Origin: Desulfomonilaceae bacterium
Lineage (GTDB): Bacteria; Desulfobacterota; Desulfomonilia; Desulfomonilales; Desulfomonilaceae
Assembly: GCA_031082285.1 (NCBI GenBank)
Contig: JAVHLK010000046.1
Span: forward strand, 1-38,624
Length of the DNA: 38,624 nucleotides
Direction: 5' to 3'
Of the stretch, positions 15,399 through 23,924 are shown piece after piece (the stretch's first letter is position 1; each line of letters starts with the position of its first letter). Made by a program: the position numbers and the translations under genes. Under the pieces are notes generated by a model that saw only the letters and a program-made list of their open reading frames with translations, was not told where the DNA came from and searched no databases.

Positions 15399-17648
15399 CT
15401 ATCTCCTGAGCACTTTTCGAGCAAATGCCGGCAAGAAGCTTTTGCCCGCGGGAATACGGAATCGGTGACGCAGCCGGTATCTGATCTTCTTCGGGACGAT
15501 CATCTTGATCGCGGTCGACGGTACCCTGAGCCAGAACCGCAAAGGCATGGCTTCCGGGCTCACATTATCATATGCGTTGTACGAGAAGTTCTGGAAAAGG
15601 AGCAGAAAAAGCTCGTCTCCATATCTTTGGTACGTGTCGGCATGGGCCTTCACGATAAGTTGATAGGCAATCCTGGCCTCATAGGAGGTACTGCCGGAAT
15701 ATCTTGAATTTCGTCTCATTCTGTAGAAGAAGAGCACTTCCGGAATGACGACCCCGGCCCACCCGCTCTCGGCTATGGAGATCCACTGCTCATAATCTTC
15801 CAATATGGTGGGAACCCAGGCTTTTCGGTAGGCGCACCGACGGATAAGGCTGCACGAGAACGCCTGGTTCCAGAGCAATGAGAAGGGAAAGTCAAAGTTG
15901 GGAACCGTGCGGTATCCGGATGAGTTTCCAAATTCTCTGGCCCAGGACCCGACAAACCCCACATTGTCGTATTGCTTCAGGACCGCCGCGCATTTCGAGA
16001 AATACTCCGGGTGCACAAGGTCGTCGGCATCGAGGAAGCAGAGAAATTCGCCTTCGGAAACCGTTGCGCCTAGGTTGCGCACCTCTTCCACTCCCCGGTT
16101 TCTATCCTGTCTCAGGATGCTTATGGAAAGCTCCGGGTCCCCCAGATGAAGATTCTCGATCTCATCCAGCACTCGCCGCGTGAGTTCGTCCGTGCTCGCA
16201 TCGTCCACGACAATGAGTTCAATCGGTCTGTAGTCCGACCGGCACACGGAATCAATGCTTTCTCGAAGATATTTGCCTAAATTGTAACAAGGAATCACGA
16301 CGCTTATCAGATCTCTGCCGCAATCCTTCAGCTTCGGCGGAGCAGGTTGCCCGGAAAAAGAAGGAGTCGGTTTCCCGTCCAAACGCGCGAGGCGTGGAAA
16401 CAGTGTGCGGTTCGTACAGGCACTGCGCTCGATCAGGCCCTGATACCAGGCGACCCGTCCATTCAGTGACGAATTCGGGTCGCACCAGGTTCTGACACGT
16501 TCCTGAGCGCAACGTCCTAGCTCTTCGAGCTCGGAAGGGCCGGCAGCGAGGATGGTCTTGATATGCTCTTCGAGTTGGCCCAAATCTCGAAACATCAGGC
16601 CGGATCGTCCGGGCTCGATAAGATCCGCCTGTCCTCCCGACTGGGAAGCGATAACCGGCCGGCCGAAGGCCATTGCTTCCAGGTAGCTATGAGGCGTGTC
16701 GTCGAAGAGTGCGGGGTAAATCAGGGCTCTACTCTCCTTAAGCATCTCGCGGAGTGAAAGGTCGCCGCCCGTGCCGGTGGACAGATTGAGCAACCCACGG
16801 GAAACGTATCGCCTGTAACGGTCTCCTATGTGCGTTGCCATGTCGCAGCCCTTGACCGCGTGAAACTCGCTTCTGCCCGCGAGATTCACCTTGAAGACCA
16901 GTCCTTCGTCCCAGAGGTAGCGGCAAACCTTCAGGAGAGACAGCACGCCCGATGAATAACCCAGTCGTCCCCAAAACAGAAGCGTCTTGTTCGGAGCCGG
17001 AGCCATAGCATCGGGCCAATCATCATCCCTCACATAGGGTGGACATACGTAAGGAGATTCGCCATGTAAGCGCTCCTCCAGGGTGCTTCGCATAAACTGA
17101 GATGTTACGAGAATTGCGTCGGAAGCAACCAGCTGGTAAAGCTCGCGCGAATGGGCAAGATATCGAGGCAACTGATATGAATCTATCCAATTGGCCGGGT
17201 CGCGAAGAAAACCCGGAGCACGGCATGAAGTGACGACGGGCGCGCAGGCTTCTTTTCGCCCCAACAGGCGCTGATGCACCAGGAAGAAGCCGATTCCCTC
17301 AAGGGCATCGCAATCGACGACATCCGGAACAAAGCCTGTCTTGACGATGCCCGCAAAGCGGATCCAGTATTCGCATGCCAGTAGGAGGTCAAAGTCAGGT
17401 TGTTCACGGAGCGCGTGGAGCATCTCCCCATGGTCGCCCGCATCGCGGGGTCGCATAACCCCCGGCGCAAATTCATGAACCGTCACGCCTGCACGCTCCC
17501 GAACCTGTTCTCTTCGAGAAGGAACCAACAGGCGGACCTCATGACCCCGTCTCCCGAGGGCCGCCGCGGTACGGAGAGCGCACGTGGAATCATCGAGCGT
17601 ATCATCGGGATCTGCAGGCATATGAGGCAGGACGAACAGGATTCTCAT
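15399..17648 (-). CDS. Bifunctional GT4-GT2 glycosyltransferase
   Basis: The 749-residue protein fuses two transferase folds. Residues 1 to about 400 are GT4 (GT-B): an MRILFVLPHMP start, FWGRLGYSSG at the beginning of the second half, and SYLEAMAFGRPVIASQSGG with the donor-binding glutamate. Residues from about 440 are a GT2 (GT-A) domain: SVVIPCYNLGKYLRESI, IVVDDASTDE and the metal-binding FLDADD. The C-terminal region (about 640-749) is basic and helical and may touch the membrane. AGGAG five bases before the ATG at 17648 sets the start. Such fusions usually add two successive sugars of one repeat unit. It lies 61 bases after the next upstream gene, in the same transcript. Confidence 0.9.
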   Translation of the reverse strand: MRILFVLPHMPADPDDTLDDSTCALRTAAALGRRGHEVRLLVPSRREQVRERAGVTVHEFAPGVMRPRDAGDHGEMLHALREQPDFDLLLACEYWIRFAGIVKTGFVPDVVDCDALEGIGFFLVHQRLLGRKEACAPVVTSCRAPGFLRDPANWIDSYQLPRYLAHSRELYQLVASDAILVTSQFMRSTLEERLHGESPYVCPPYVRDDDWPDAMAPAPNKTLLFWGRLGYSSGVLSLLKVCRYLWDEGLVFKVNLAGRSEFHAVKGCDMATHIGDRYRRYVSRGLLNLSTGTGGDLSLREMLKESRALIYPALFDDTPHSYLEAMAFGRPVIASQSGGQADLIEPGRSGLMFRDLGQLEEHIKTILAAGPSELEELGRCAQERVRTWCDPNSSLNGRVAWYQGLIERSACTNRTLFPRLARLDGKPTPSFSGQPAPPKLKDCGRDLISVVIPCYNLGKYLRESIDSVCRSDYRPIELIVVDDASTDELTRRVLDEIENLHLGDPELSISILRQDRNRGVEEVRNLGATVSEGEFLCFLDADDLVHPEYFSKCAAVLKQYDNVGFVGSWAREFGNSSGYRTVPNFDFPFSLLWNQAFSCSLIRRCAYRKAWVPTILEDYEQWISIAESGWAGVVIPEVLFFYRMRRNSRYSGSTSYEARIAYQLIVKAHADTYQRYGDELFLLLFQNFSYNAYDNVSPEAMPLRFWLRVPSTAIKMIVPKKIRYRLRHRFRIPAGKSFLPAFARKVLRR

Positions 17649-17709
17649 GTGCACTCCTGTCGGATGGCCGCGGCGGGTTGCATGGGCGCCTCGCCAAAGG
17701 GAGATCCAT

Positions 17710-18936
17710 TCATTGGCTCCGGCTTCCACTGCTCCGAGGAGGCTGCCGGCGGAAATGCAGTGGAGGGGGTTCCTTCGTACGATTGTTTCCGCGCTTGGCT
17801 GAGATCAAGTCGACAAATCTGTCCGCCAACGTGTCCCAGTCGTGACTCTCCTTGACCAGCCGGTATCCCCATGCGGTTCGCTCCCGTACTTCATCCGGAC
17901 TGTTCAACAAATACTCGATTGCCTTCGCAAGACCATGCGGGGTTGAGGCGAAGCTGACAAACCGCCGTCCGAGTCGCTCCACTTCGAGAATGGGCGTACT
18001 GATGATCGGCTTTTTCAGGGCCGCGTATTGGAACAGCTTGAGAGGCGAGGCGGAGTGTGCCACGGGTCCTTGCTTGAAGGGGATCAGGCAGATGTCGAAA
18101 GACGATACATACTTCAGCCCGGTATGATAGTCCTGGTACCCGGGAAGGTATACGTTCTCCAGGCCCGTCTTCCGAAGTTTTGAGCGGGTCCGCGTCAATT
18201 CACGTCCTCCTCCCGCCAGGACGAAAGACGCATCGCTCATTCGAGCAGCGGTCTCGAAGACCAAATCGTAATCAACAAAATACTCGAAAGCCCCGAAGAA
18301 GCCGATAATCGGGCGAGGGAATTCCAACTCAAGCCCATCGGATCGCCCGGTGGGAAGGTCGTCGAAAGATACGCCGTTTGGAAGTAGTGATGCCCTCCCT
18401 TGAGTCATCTCCACCAGGCTGGACGATGCGGCGGTGGTGAGGTGGCAGGAATTGATAAGTTTGGATTCCATTCTCCGCGCAAGAGGCTCTACCAAAGGCC
18501 ATAATACCGGGCCTGTTTCATGCCGCAACATGGAGACAAGGTCGTCGGCCATGTCGAACACGGTCGTACACTTCACGTTACGGAGCATCGGGTATTGGGG
18601 AAGGTTGTACAGCATGAGCACCTCAATTTCATACCGGTCGATGAGGTCTTGGATCATGCGTGCAGAGGCAAGGCTAAGCAAGCCCTTCCACAACAGCTTC
18701 TTCATCGGAATCCACCGCGCCGACAGGAAGTCTGGAATCGAGACTTCACGGACAATCATGCCGGGTGGAAGCGAAATTTCAACCTCGAAAAAGCCATTTT
18801 CGTCGGAACATTCAAGAGGGGGGCTCTCCAGGACTACTACCTGGTGACCCTTCTTGCACAGGCTGGTCAACAACTGGTGAAAACGGCCCCAATTGGCTGA
18901 TCTCCACCTGGCCATATAGGGGAACAGGATATTCAC
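17710..18936 (-). CDS. GT4-family glycosyltransferase
   Basis: The 408-residue product has the GT-B layout: an N-terminal Rossmann half with the glycine-poor MARWRSANWGRFHQL segment, and a nucleotide-sugar half with IGFFGAFEYFVDYDL, DICLIPFKQGPVAHSASPLK and FQYAALKKPIIST. The SASPLKLFQY form of the donor-site motif replaces the common EAMA form. It is similar to the protein at 19,371-20,561, so the two are probably paralogues with related donors. The start is a GTG with AAGGA twelve bases upstream. The last 25 residues are basic, proline-rich and probably disordered. It adds a sugar to the polysaccharide of this locus; specificity is unknown. Confidence 0.88.
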   Translation of the reverse strand: MNILFPYMARWRSANWGRFHQLLTSLCKKGHQVVVLESPPLECSDENGFFEVEISLPPGMIVREVSIPDFLSARWIPMKKLLWKGLLSLASARMIQDLIDRYEIEVLMLYNLPQYPMLRNVKCTTVFDMADDLVSMLRHETGPVLWPLVEPLARRMESKLINSCHLTTAASSSLVEMTQGRASLLPNGVSFDDLPTGRSDGLELEFPRPIIGFFGAFEYFVDYDLVFETAARMSDASFVLAGGGRELTRTRSKLRKTGLENVYLPGYQDYHTGLKYVSSFDICLIPFKQGPVAHSASPLKLFQYAALKKPIISTPILEVERLGRRFVSFASTPHGLAKAIEYLLNSPDEVRERTAWGYRLVKESHDWDTLADRFVDLISAKRGNNRTKEPPPLHFRRQPPRSSGSRSQ

Positions 18937-19370
18937 AAAATCCGCTCATCCTTTCACTACTCTGCTTTTCCTGAGCTGGTCACAGCCTGATCGAGTGTTG
19001 TACTCGATCTCCATGCCCGGATTACGTTCAGGAACAATTCCAGTATTTCCGCGATTCGTTACCGTGCAATACCCTTCGGAGCCAATCGCGGACTCCAACG
19101 ATCGAATCGACCGGCGCAATTGAAATGACTGCAACAGAATAATTCAAGCAAATCCAACCGTGGAATTATCTACACCAGTTCGGTCTTGAAGGCAAGCGGT
19201 TCGACGGAACCCGCCACATACCTTGACGCTTTCTCCCACGGAAGCCGGGTTCTCCGTCTGACGACACAAACCGGGACGGTTCGGTCTCACGTCGTGTCAG
19301 TGGATGCCGTCTACTGCAGCGGCTTCATCGTCCTGCGGCGTGCGTCGGACTCGCATGATCCGGAGACATA
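18937..19370. other. 434-bp gap within the leftward block, possible internal promoter
   Basis: No convincing gene is seen. On the minus strand TTGCCT (19190-19195) is followed after 17 bases by TAGATA (19167-19172), which could start a transcript with a leader of about 220 bases before the GT4 gene at 18,936. A 62-codon minus-strand frame in the leader (stop at 18,946) has no protein-like character. Confidence 0.35.
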
Positions 19371-20561
19371 TCACGCGGCCGGCGAACCGAGTATCTGCCG
19401 CGCTCGCGCTTCCCACGTGTTTTCCCTGGCAACCCTGTCGATGAGCGCGAGGTAAGTTCGGTCGTCCGCCAGTTCCAACGCTCGGTCAATGGCCATCGAG
19501 AACTCTTCTTCAGTGGCCGCGGCCAGCACTCCCGGATATTGGACGCACTCTCTCATTGGAGTGACGACCACCGGTTTGCCGCCCGCCATATATTCAAAGA
19601 GTTTCAATGGTGACGTTGCGTGGGTCAGAGCGTTGAGAACAAACGGGATCATCGCGACGTGGAAGAGCGAAAGGTAATCAGGCAGCTCACGATATGAAAC
19701 CGGGCCGAGGTACGTCACGTTCGGTTCTCTCAAGAGAAGACTCTTGGAAAGCGTCCTGTCCCATTCCACTCCAATCAAGAGAAATCTGAGGTCACGTCGA
19801 CGTCTTGCAACATTCCTCAGGAGGACGTGGTCGAACCATCGAGCAATGGCCCCGTAGTAACCTATTATCGGCTTCCCGTCCAAGAAGTCCCGCCGGACCG
19901 TGCTTTTGGGCGGGGTCCTGTTCCGGGTTCCGCCCGATGCGAAATGATCGTAGTCGACTCCGTTGGGACAGTACAGACTGTCGGGACGTTCCTTTTCAAC
20001 TTCCCGGTACAGGTCTTGGGCGGTCGCAAGGACCCGGTGGGCAGACCGCACCAACGCCTTATGTCGGCGCCGAAGTACGGTCTGGTTGAACGGGAACACG
20101 CTCAGCTCGTCCAGGTAGTCGTACACGATGTGAGCCGAGTTAAGGGATTGTAGATTCCAGTTGGTCCAGGCCTGGGTTATGACCACCGGGCTCCGAAGAC
20201 GATGGAACGTGGCCGGCGGTACACGACACACGTACAGTCGATCGGCGAGTCTCTGAAATCCCACCGGCCTTTGGGAAAGTGGGGGGTCCACGTAGAATAC
20301 CAATGCTCCCAGCCTGGAAAGGGCCGTGGCCAGTTGCTGGGGTCTCTGGAATAGGACGATGTCCCACTGCACACTCGGAGTAAATATGATGATCTCGCGA
20401 TCCTGTCCTTCATTGCCGACTATGGCGTCCAAGTCTCTCCGGTACACGTCCACTCGCCCGCTTTGTCTGAAGTTCCATAGCGAATCGTAGGACCGCTTCA
20501 GTGACTGCTTGACACATGCGGGGAGATAATTCCTCAACGATTTTCGGGGAAGATTTGCCAT
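19371..20561 (-). CDS. GT4-family glycosyltransferase
   Basis: The 396-residue product is a GT-B transferase. The N-terminal half contains IFTPSVQWDIVLFQRPQQLA, a segment typical of a subgroup of polysaccharide and teichuronic-type GT4 enzymes (QRPQQLA). The donor half contains IIGYYGAIARWFDH, VAMIPFVLN and ATSPLKLFEYMAGGKPVVVTP, with the donor-binding glutamate in FEYMAGG. It is the first gene of the leftward glycan block and has a strong promoter candidate 70-100 bases upstream. The ATG at 20561 lacks a good ribosome site. It probably adds one sugar to the nascent chain on the cytoplasmic side; specificity cannot be read from sequence. Confidence 0.9.
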   Translation of the reverse strand: MANLPRKSLRNYLPACVKQSLKRSYDSLWNFRQSGRVDVYRRDLDAIVGNEGQDREIIIFTPSVQWDIVLFQRPQQLATALSRLGALVFYVDPPLSQRPVGFQRLADRLYVCRVPPATFHRLRSPVVITQAWTNWNLQSLNSAHIVYDYLDELSVFPFNQTVLRRRHKALVRSAHRVLATAQDLYREVEKERPDSLYCPNGVDYDHFASGGTRNRTPPKSTVRRDFLDGKPIIGYYGAIARWFDHVLLRNVARRRRDLRFLLIGVEWDRTLSKSLLLREPNVTYLGPVSYRELPDYLSLFHVAMIPFVLNALTHATSPLKLFEYMAGGKPVVVTPMRECVQYPGVLAAATEEEFSMAIDRALELADDRTYLALIDRVARENTWEARARQILGSPAA

Positions 20562-20629
20562 GCCTTGGGATTGGAGGTTTTTTCTCTCCTATCTTTCCGA
20601 TCTCTCTCCGGTAAAGCCTGAGCAGCTCG

Positions 20630-20658
20630 ATACTAACGGTCGTTACGAACCGAGTCAA
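20630..20658 (-). promoter_or_regulatory. Promoter of the leftward glycan block
   Basis: On the minus strand TTGACT (20653-20658) is followed after 17 bases by TAGTAT (20630-20635), about 70 bases upstream of the first GT4 gene. It is back-to-back with the rightward promoter at 20,755. Confidence 0.55.
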
Positions 20659-20754
20659 ATGATGCTTTCAGAAAATCTCTCGTCTCAAAGACACGAGTTA
20701 TGGACGGCTGGAGAAACCCTCCAAAGTGCGGTGGGACGGCTTCATCCTGGTCTA

Positions 20755-20783
20755 TTGACAGTGGTTTCAGGACGGCATAGATT
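20755..20783 (+). promoter_or_regulatory. Promoter of the rightward glycan gene pair
   Basis: A perfect TTGACA (20755-20760) is followed after 17 bases by TAGATT (20778-20783). The leader to the first gene at 20,942 is about 150 bases. The whole gap 20,562-20,941 holds these two divergent promoters and no gene. Confidence 0.55.
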
Positions 20784-20941
20784 GCACGAACCGGACACCC
20801 GGAACAACGGTCACGACAAGATACCGAAAGATTTGGGCGTTCGCCGGTTGATTTCCCCAGCATTGAGTATGTTTCTTGCGAAAAGACTATCTGTTCATCG
20901 CGGCTCTCCGTTGGAGGAGGCTGCCAAGGAGGCGGGTTCCG

Positions 20942-21367
20942 ATGAGCGACGATTCGTTGCCGGAGATCAAAAAAGAGGCTCTTTTAGCCCGAGCGCGACA
21001 CGCCCTTGATACTGATATGATTGCTGAGGACGAGACCGTTCGGGGAGAGACGCCCGACGGGACGGTGAACGAAGCGGATGACGCCATGCTGCTGGATCTG
21101 GCATGTTCCCTCAACCTGTGTGCTCAACGAATCCATGCTTTGAGCCGGCCGATCGAGCGCATACCCGAAACGTTCAAGAGGCGGTTGTTCATTCTGCGAC
21201 TCAAGCCCTTGGAGGCACTGGCGGTTCGGGTTATCGAGAGCATCTTCTGGAAGAATCGCGCATTGGCACGGGAGACCGCCGAGGCAGTGGAGATGGCGGC
21301 CGCGGCGCTGCGCTTGCAGTACCAGCGACAAAGGGCTTTGACGACCGAGCCAAGACTAAGGGAATAG
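20942..21367 (+). CDS. Small alpha-helical protein of unknown function
   Basis: The 141-residue product has no signal peptide and no membrane segment. It is almost entirely helical by composition, with an acidic N-terminal half and a basic C-terminal half (for example FKRRLFILRLKPLEALAVR and LRLQYQRQRAL). I do not recognise a named family. Small helical proteins of this kind, with a conserved central Arg/Pro helix, often accompany glycan methyltransferases and transferases and may act as assembly or chain-length partners; that is inference from context only. The ATG at 20942 has AGGAGG nine bases upstream. The frame is open from 20,876 but without a ribosome site. It precedes the double GT4 gene by 64 bases in one transcript. 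Confidence 0.75.
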   Translation: MSDDSLPEIKKEALLARARHALDTDMIAEDETVRGETPDGTVNEADDAMLLDLACSLNLCAQRIHALSRPIERIPETFKRRLFILRLKPLEALAVRVIESIFWKNRALARETAEAVEMAAAALRLQYQRQRALTTEPRLRE

Positions 21368-21431
21368 GGCTTGGACAAGTTCCGTCCGTTGTCGCACCGA
21401 CACCGGATCGGACGGCAAGGGGAAAGACGGC

Positions 21432-23762
21432 TTGGAAGGCACGGGGAAAAGAGTCCTGCACGTGTCCGACATTCGTTGTCCGCTCTCAGGCAACGGTCCC
21501 CATTACCTCGTCGAGGGAACGTTTGACGGATCCGGCAGTTTCGACATCGTCAACCGGAGCTTTGCACGCGCTCTTGAGGAAGCACTGCCGGGGCGAGTGG
21601 CCGTCTTCCCGTCGGAGGGTCGGGGACGGCTCGTGGGGGAAAAAGGCTTCGACCGAAGTGAGGGGCTTCACGAGCTGATCTCCCGCTTTGATTCGAAGGA
21701 CGTACCCCATGTGAACATTCGAAGCTTCTTCCCACTGAGAGTGCTCGGCATGAGCGGTCGAATCAACCTATTGTTTTTCCCGTGGGAAGAGACCCTCGTT
21801 CCCCACCAATGGGTCGAGCAATTCAACCTGTTCCTGGACGGCATATTGGTACCCAGCGCCTTTGTGAAAAAGGCGCTTGTGGACTCGGGAGTCTCCATAC
21901 CCATTGAGATAGTCGGCCATGGGCTCGACCACTTCGCTGAAGTCCTGAAGAGCCTAAGGAGGACTAATCCCAGGGAACGGACCGGATTTCTTCACATCTC
22001 TTCATGTCTGCCGCGCAAGGGGGTGGACGTCCTCCTCAAGGCCTATTCCAGGGCATTCGGCGCGCAGGACCCGGTAACGCTCACCATCAAGACATTCCCC
22101 GGCGAACTCAATAGGGTTCAAGACCAAATCCGGGCTCTGAAAGAGCTCAACCAGCAATACCCGGATATCGTTCTTATCAATCGGGATCTGGAGGAGGAGG
22201 ACCTCGCACGACTGTATCTCGCCAACGACGCGTTGGTTCTCCCCAGTCGAGGCGAGGGGTTCGGTTTGCCTCTTGGAGAAGCCATGCTCGCCGGCATCCC
22301 CGTCATCACGACCGGCTACGGAGGACAGACGGATTTCTGCACCCCCGAGAATACGTGGCTCGTGGATTTCACGCTTCAGAAGGCACGAAGCCATTTCAAT
22401 CAGAAGGATTCGGTCTGGGCGGAACCGGATGCGAAGCATCTGGAGTTGCAAATGAGGGCCGTCTATGAAGGCTTGAGAGAGAACTCGCCTGCTGTTCGTG
22501 CCCGAACGGAGTCGGCCCAAGCCTTTGCTCAAAGTCGGTTGCGATGGTCCGGCACGGTTGAGCGGACCGTCAGGTTCGTACGAAGACTGAAGCAACCCGA
22601 GATCCCCAAGCATCCCCTGGGGATCGCTTGGATAACCCCTTGCAGCGAAGACCGCGACATAGCCGACTATTCCCGTTCCCTGCTTCGCTTTTTCGACAAG
22701 AAGAGGTTCCGTCTACGAGTCTATTCAGCCGGAGGACAGACCGGATCGGACCGGTGGGATGATCTCGTCGCAACGGAACATGGAAAACTCGCCGAGGACC
22801 CGGAAGTCATGGCGAGGCATGTGCTGGACGACGATGCGGATTGTGTGGTGATTCAGTATCATCCCTCACTTTTCCCTTCCGGGGGATTGTCGTGTTTCAT
22901 AGAAAAGCTCAGTGCAAAGAACGTGCGTATTGTCCTTTCGCTCCACAGAACCCGGGATATGAACGAGACTTGCCGGGCAAAATCATTAGACTTCATCACC
23001 AATGAGCCGGCCCTATGCGACCGCATTCTGGTCAAGTCCATACCTGCGTTGAACCGTATGAAGGCTCTCGGGCTCATACACAACGTGACGCTTTTCCCCC
23101 ACGGCATCATGAGCCGTCAGCCGAGGCCCAAAACCGAGGTAAGAGACCTTCTGGGTATTTCCGCGTACGGGCCGGTGATATCGTCTCTCGGACCTCTGGA
23201 GGAGCAAGGGGGTGCCGGCGAATTGATCCGGGCACTTCCTGCGATTCTTGAGGCACATCCCAAAACTTTCCTGCTTCTTGTCAACAGGGTGGATGCCGGC
23301 GATTCGTCCGTGAGCTATCGCGATGATTGTGTGAAGCTCTTACGGAGCCTGGGCGTGAGCCGACACGCGGTACTGGTGGATGATCAGCTCACCGAAAGGG
23401 AGTCTCTTCTTCTCCTGGAAGCCGCGGATGTCGCGGTGTTTCCGGCCCAAGTTTCCGACGATTCCCAGATTGCTTCCGTCAGCCTCGCGTTGGCGGCCGG
23501 CCGGCCGATTCTCACAACCGACGTATGCGCTTCCGGCGAGTTCGAAGGAGCGATAGACCTGCTGCCGGGGCGAGAGAGCAAGGACATCGCTCACGGTCTT
23601 CTGAAGGCCCTAGAGGACCCCGAATTCACCCGTAAGCTTCCCGACGGGCGATCCGCGTTAATCAAGGCCCGCTCCTGGGGTACGTTGTCTGTTCGATTGC
23701 AGCGTATGATATTGGCTCTCGTTCGAGATCGCCAAGAGGTGGGCAGCCACATTTTTACCTGA
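21432..23762 (+). CDS. Double GT4 glycosyltransferase (tandem GT-B domains)
   Basis: The 776-residue protein holds two GT-B units. Unit 1 (about 1-390) is complete: ISSCLPRKGVDVLLKAY opens the donor half and SRGEGFGLPLGEAMLAGIPVITT carries the E-x7-E motif. Unit 2 (about 395-776) has a Rossmann half, an MSRQPRPKTEVRDL hinge and a donor half, but its motif is weak (SQIASVSLALAAGRPILTT) and lacks the first glutamate. Unit 2 may therefore be slower, differently specific or structural. The start is a TTG without a strong ribosome site; the protein-like sequence begins right there (KRVLHVSDIRCP). It shares its transcript with the small helical protein and ends convergently with the GT2-GT4 gene. 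Confidence 0.9.
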   Translation: MEGTGKRVLHVSDIRCPLSGNGPHYLVEGTFDGSGSFDIVNRSFARALEEALPGRVAVFPSEGRGRLVGEKGFDRSEGLHELISRFDSKDVPHVNIRSFFPLRVLGMSGRINLLFFPWEETLVPHQWVEQFNLFLDGILVPSAFVKKALVDSGVSIPIEIVGHGLDHFAEVLKSLRRTNPRERTGFLHISSCLPRKGVDVLLKAYSRAFGAQDPVTLTIKTFPGELNRVQDQIRALKELNQQYPDIVLINRDLEEEDLARLYLANDALVLPSRGEGFGLPLGEAMLAGIPVITTGYGGQTDFCTPENTWLVDFTLQKARSHFNQKDSVWAEPDAKHLELQMRAVYEGLRENSPAVRARTESAQAFAQSRLRWSGTVERTVRFVRRLKQPEIPKHPLGIAWITPCSEDRDIADYSRSLLRFFDKKRFRLRVYSAGGQTGSDRWDDLVATEHGKLAEDPEVMARHVLDDDADCVVIQYHPSLFPSGGLSCFIEKLSAKNVRIVLSLHRTRDMNETCRAKSLDFITNEPALCDRILVKSIPALNRMKALGLIHNVTLFPHGIMSRQPRPKTEVRDLLGISAYGPVISSLGPLEEQGGAGELIRALPAILEAHPKTFLLLVNRVDAGDSSVSYRDDCVKLLRSLGVSRHAVLVDDQLTERESLLLLEAADVAVFPAQVSDDSQIASVSLALAAGRPILTTDVCASGEFEGAIDLLPGRESKDIAHGLLKALEDPEFTRKLPDGRSALIKARSWGTLSVRLQRMILALVRDRQEVGSHIFT

Positions 23763-23801
23763 GGTTAATCAGACGGTAGTATGGCGGCGAATTGCCGAGG
23801 T

Positions 23802-23863
23802 CCTCGGTCTCTCCTTTCACTCATCCGCGGTAAGCAGTCATTGCAGGGGAGAGAAGGCCGAGG
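23802..23863. terminator. Long hairpin between convergent genes, possible bidirectional terminator
   Basis: CCTCGG plus TCTCTCC (23802-23814) can pair with GGAGAGA plus CCGAGG (23848-23863), with a three-base bulge. A tighter AAGG/CCTT hairpin followed by TTTCTT overlaps its right arm. It sits in the 162-bp gap between the two stop codons. Confidence 0.4.
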
Positions 23864-23924
23864 CCTTTCTTCCGAATATCCATCCGAGTCTTTCGGAGTT
23901 GACCCGTGATTATCTGTGCCGCTC

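Noticed and set aside
14417-15409. Plus-strand open frame of 330 codons opposite the two-part glycosyltransferase
   Set aside because: Antisense to a gene with GT4 motifs; no motif or ribosome site of its own.
18946-19134. Minus-strand 62-codon frame just upstream of the GT4 gene
   Set aside because: TTG start without ribosome site and low-quality composition; treated as leader sequence.
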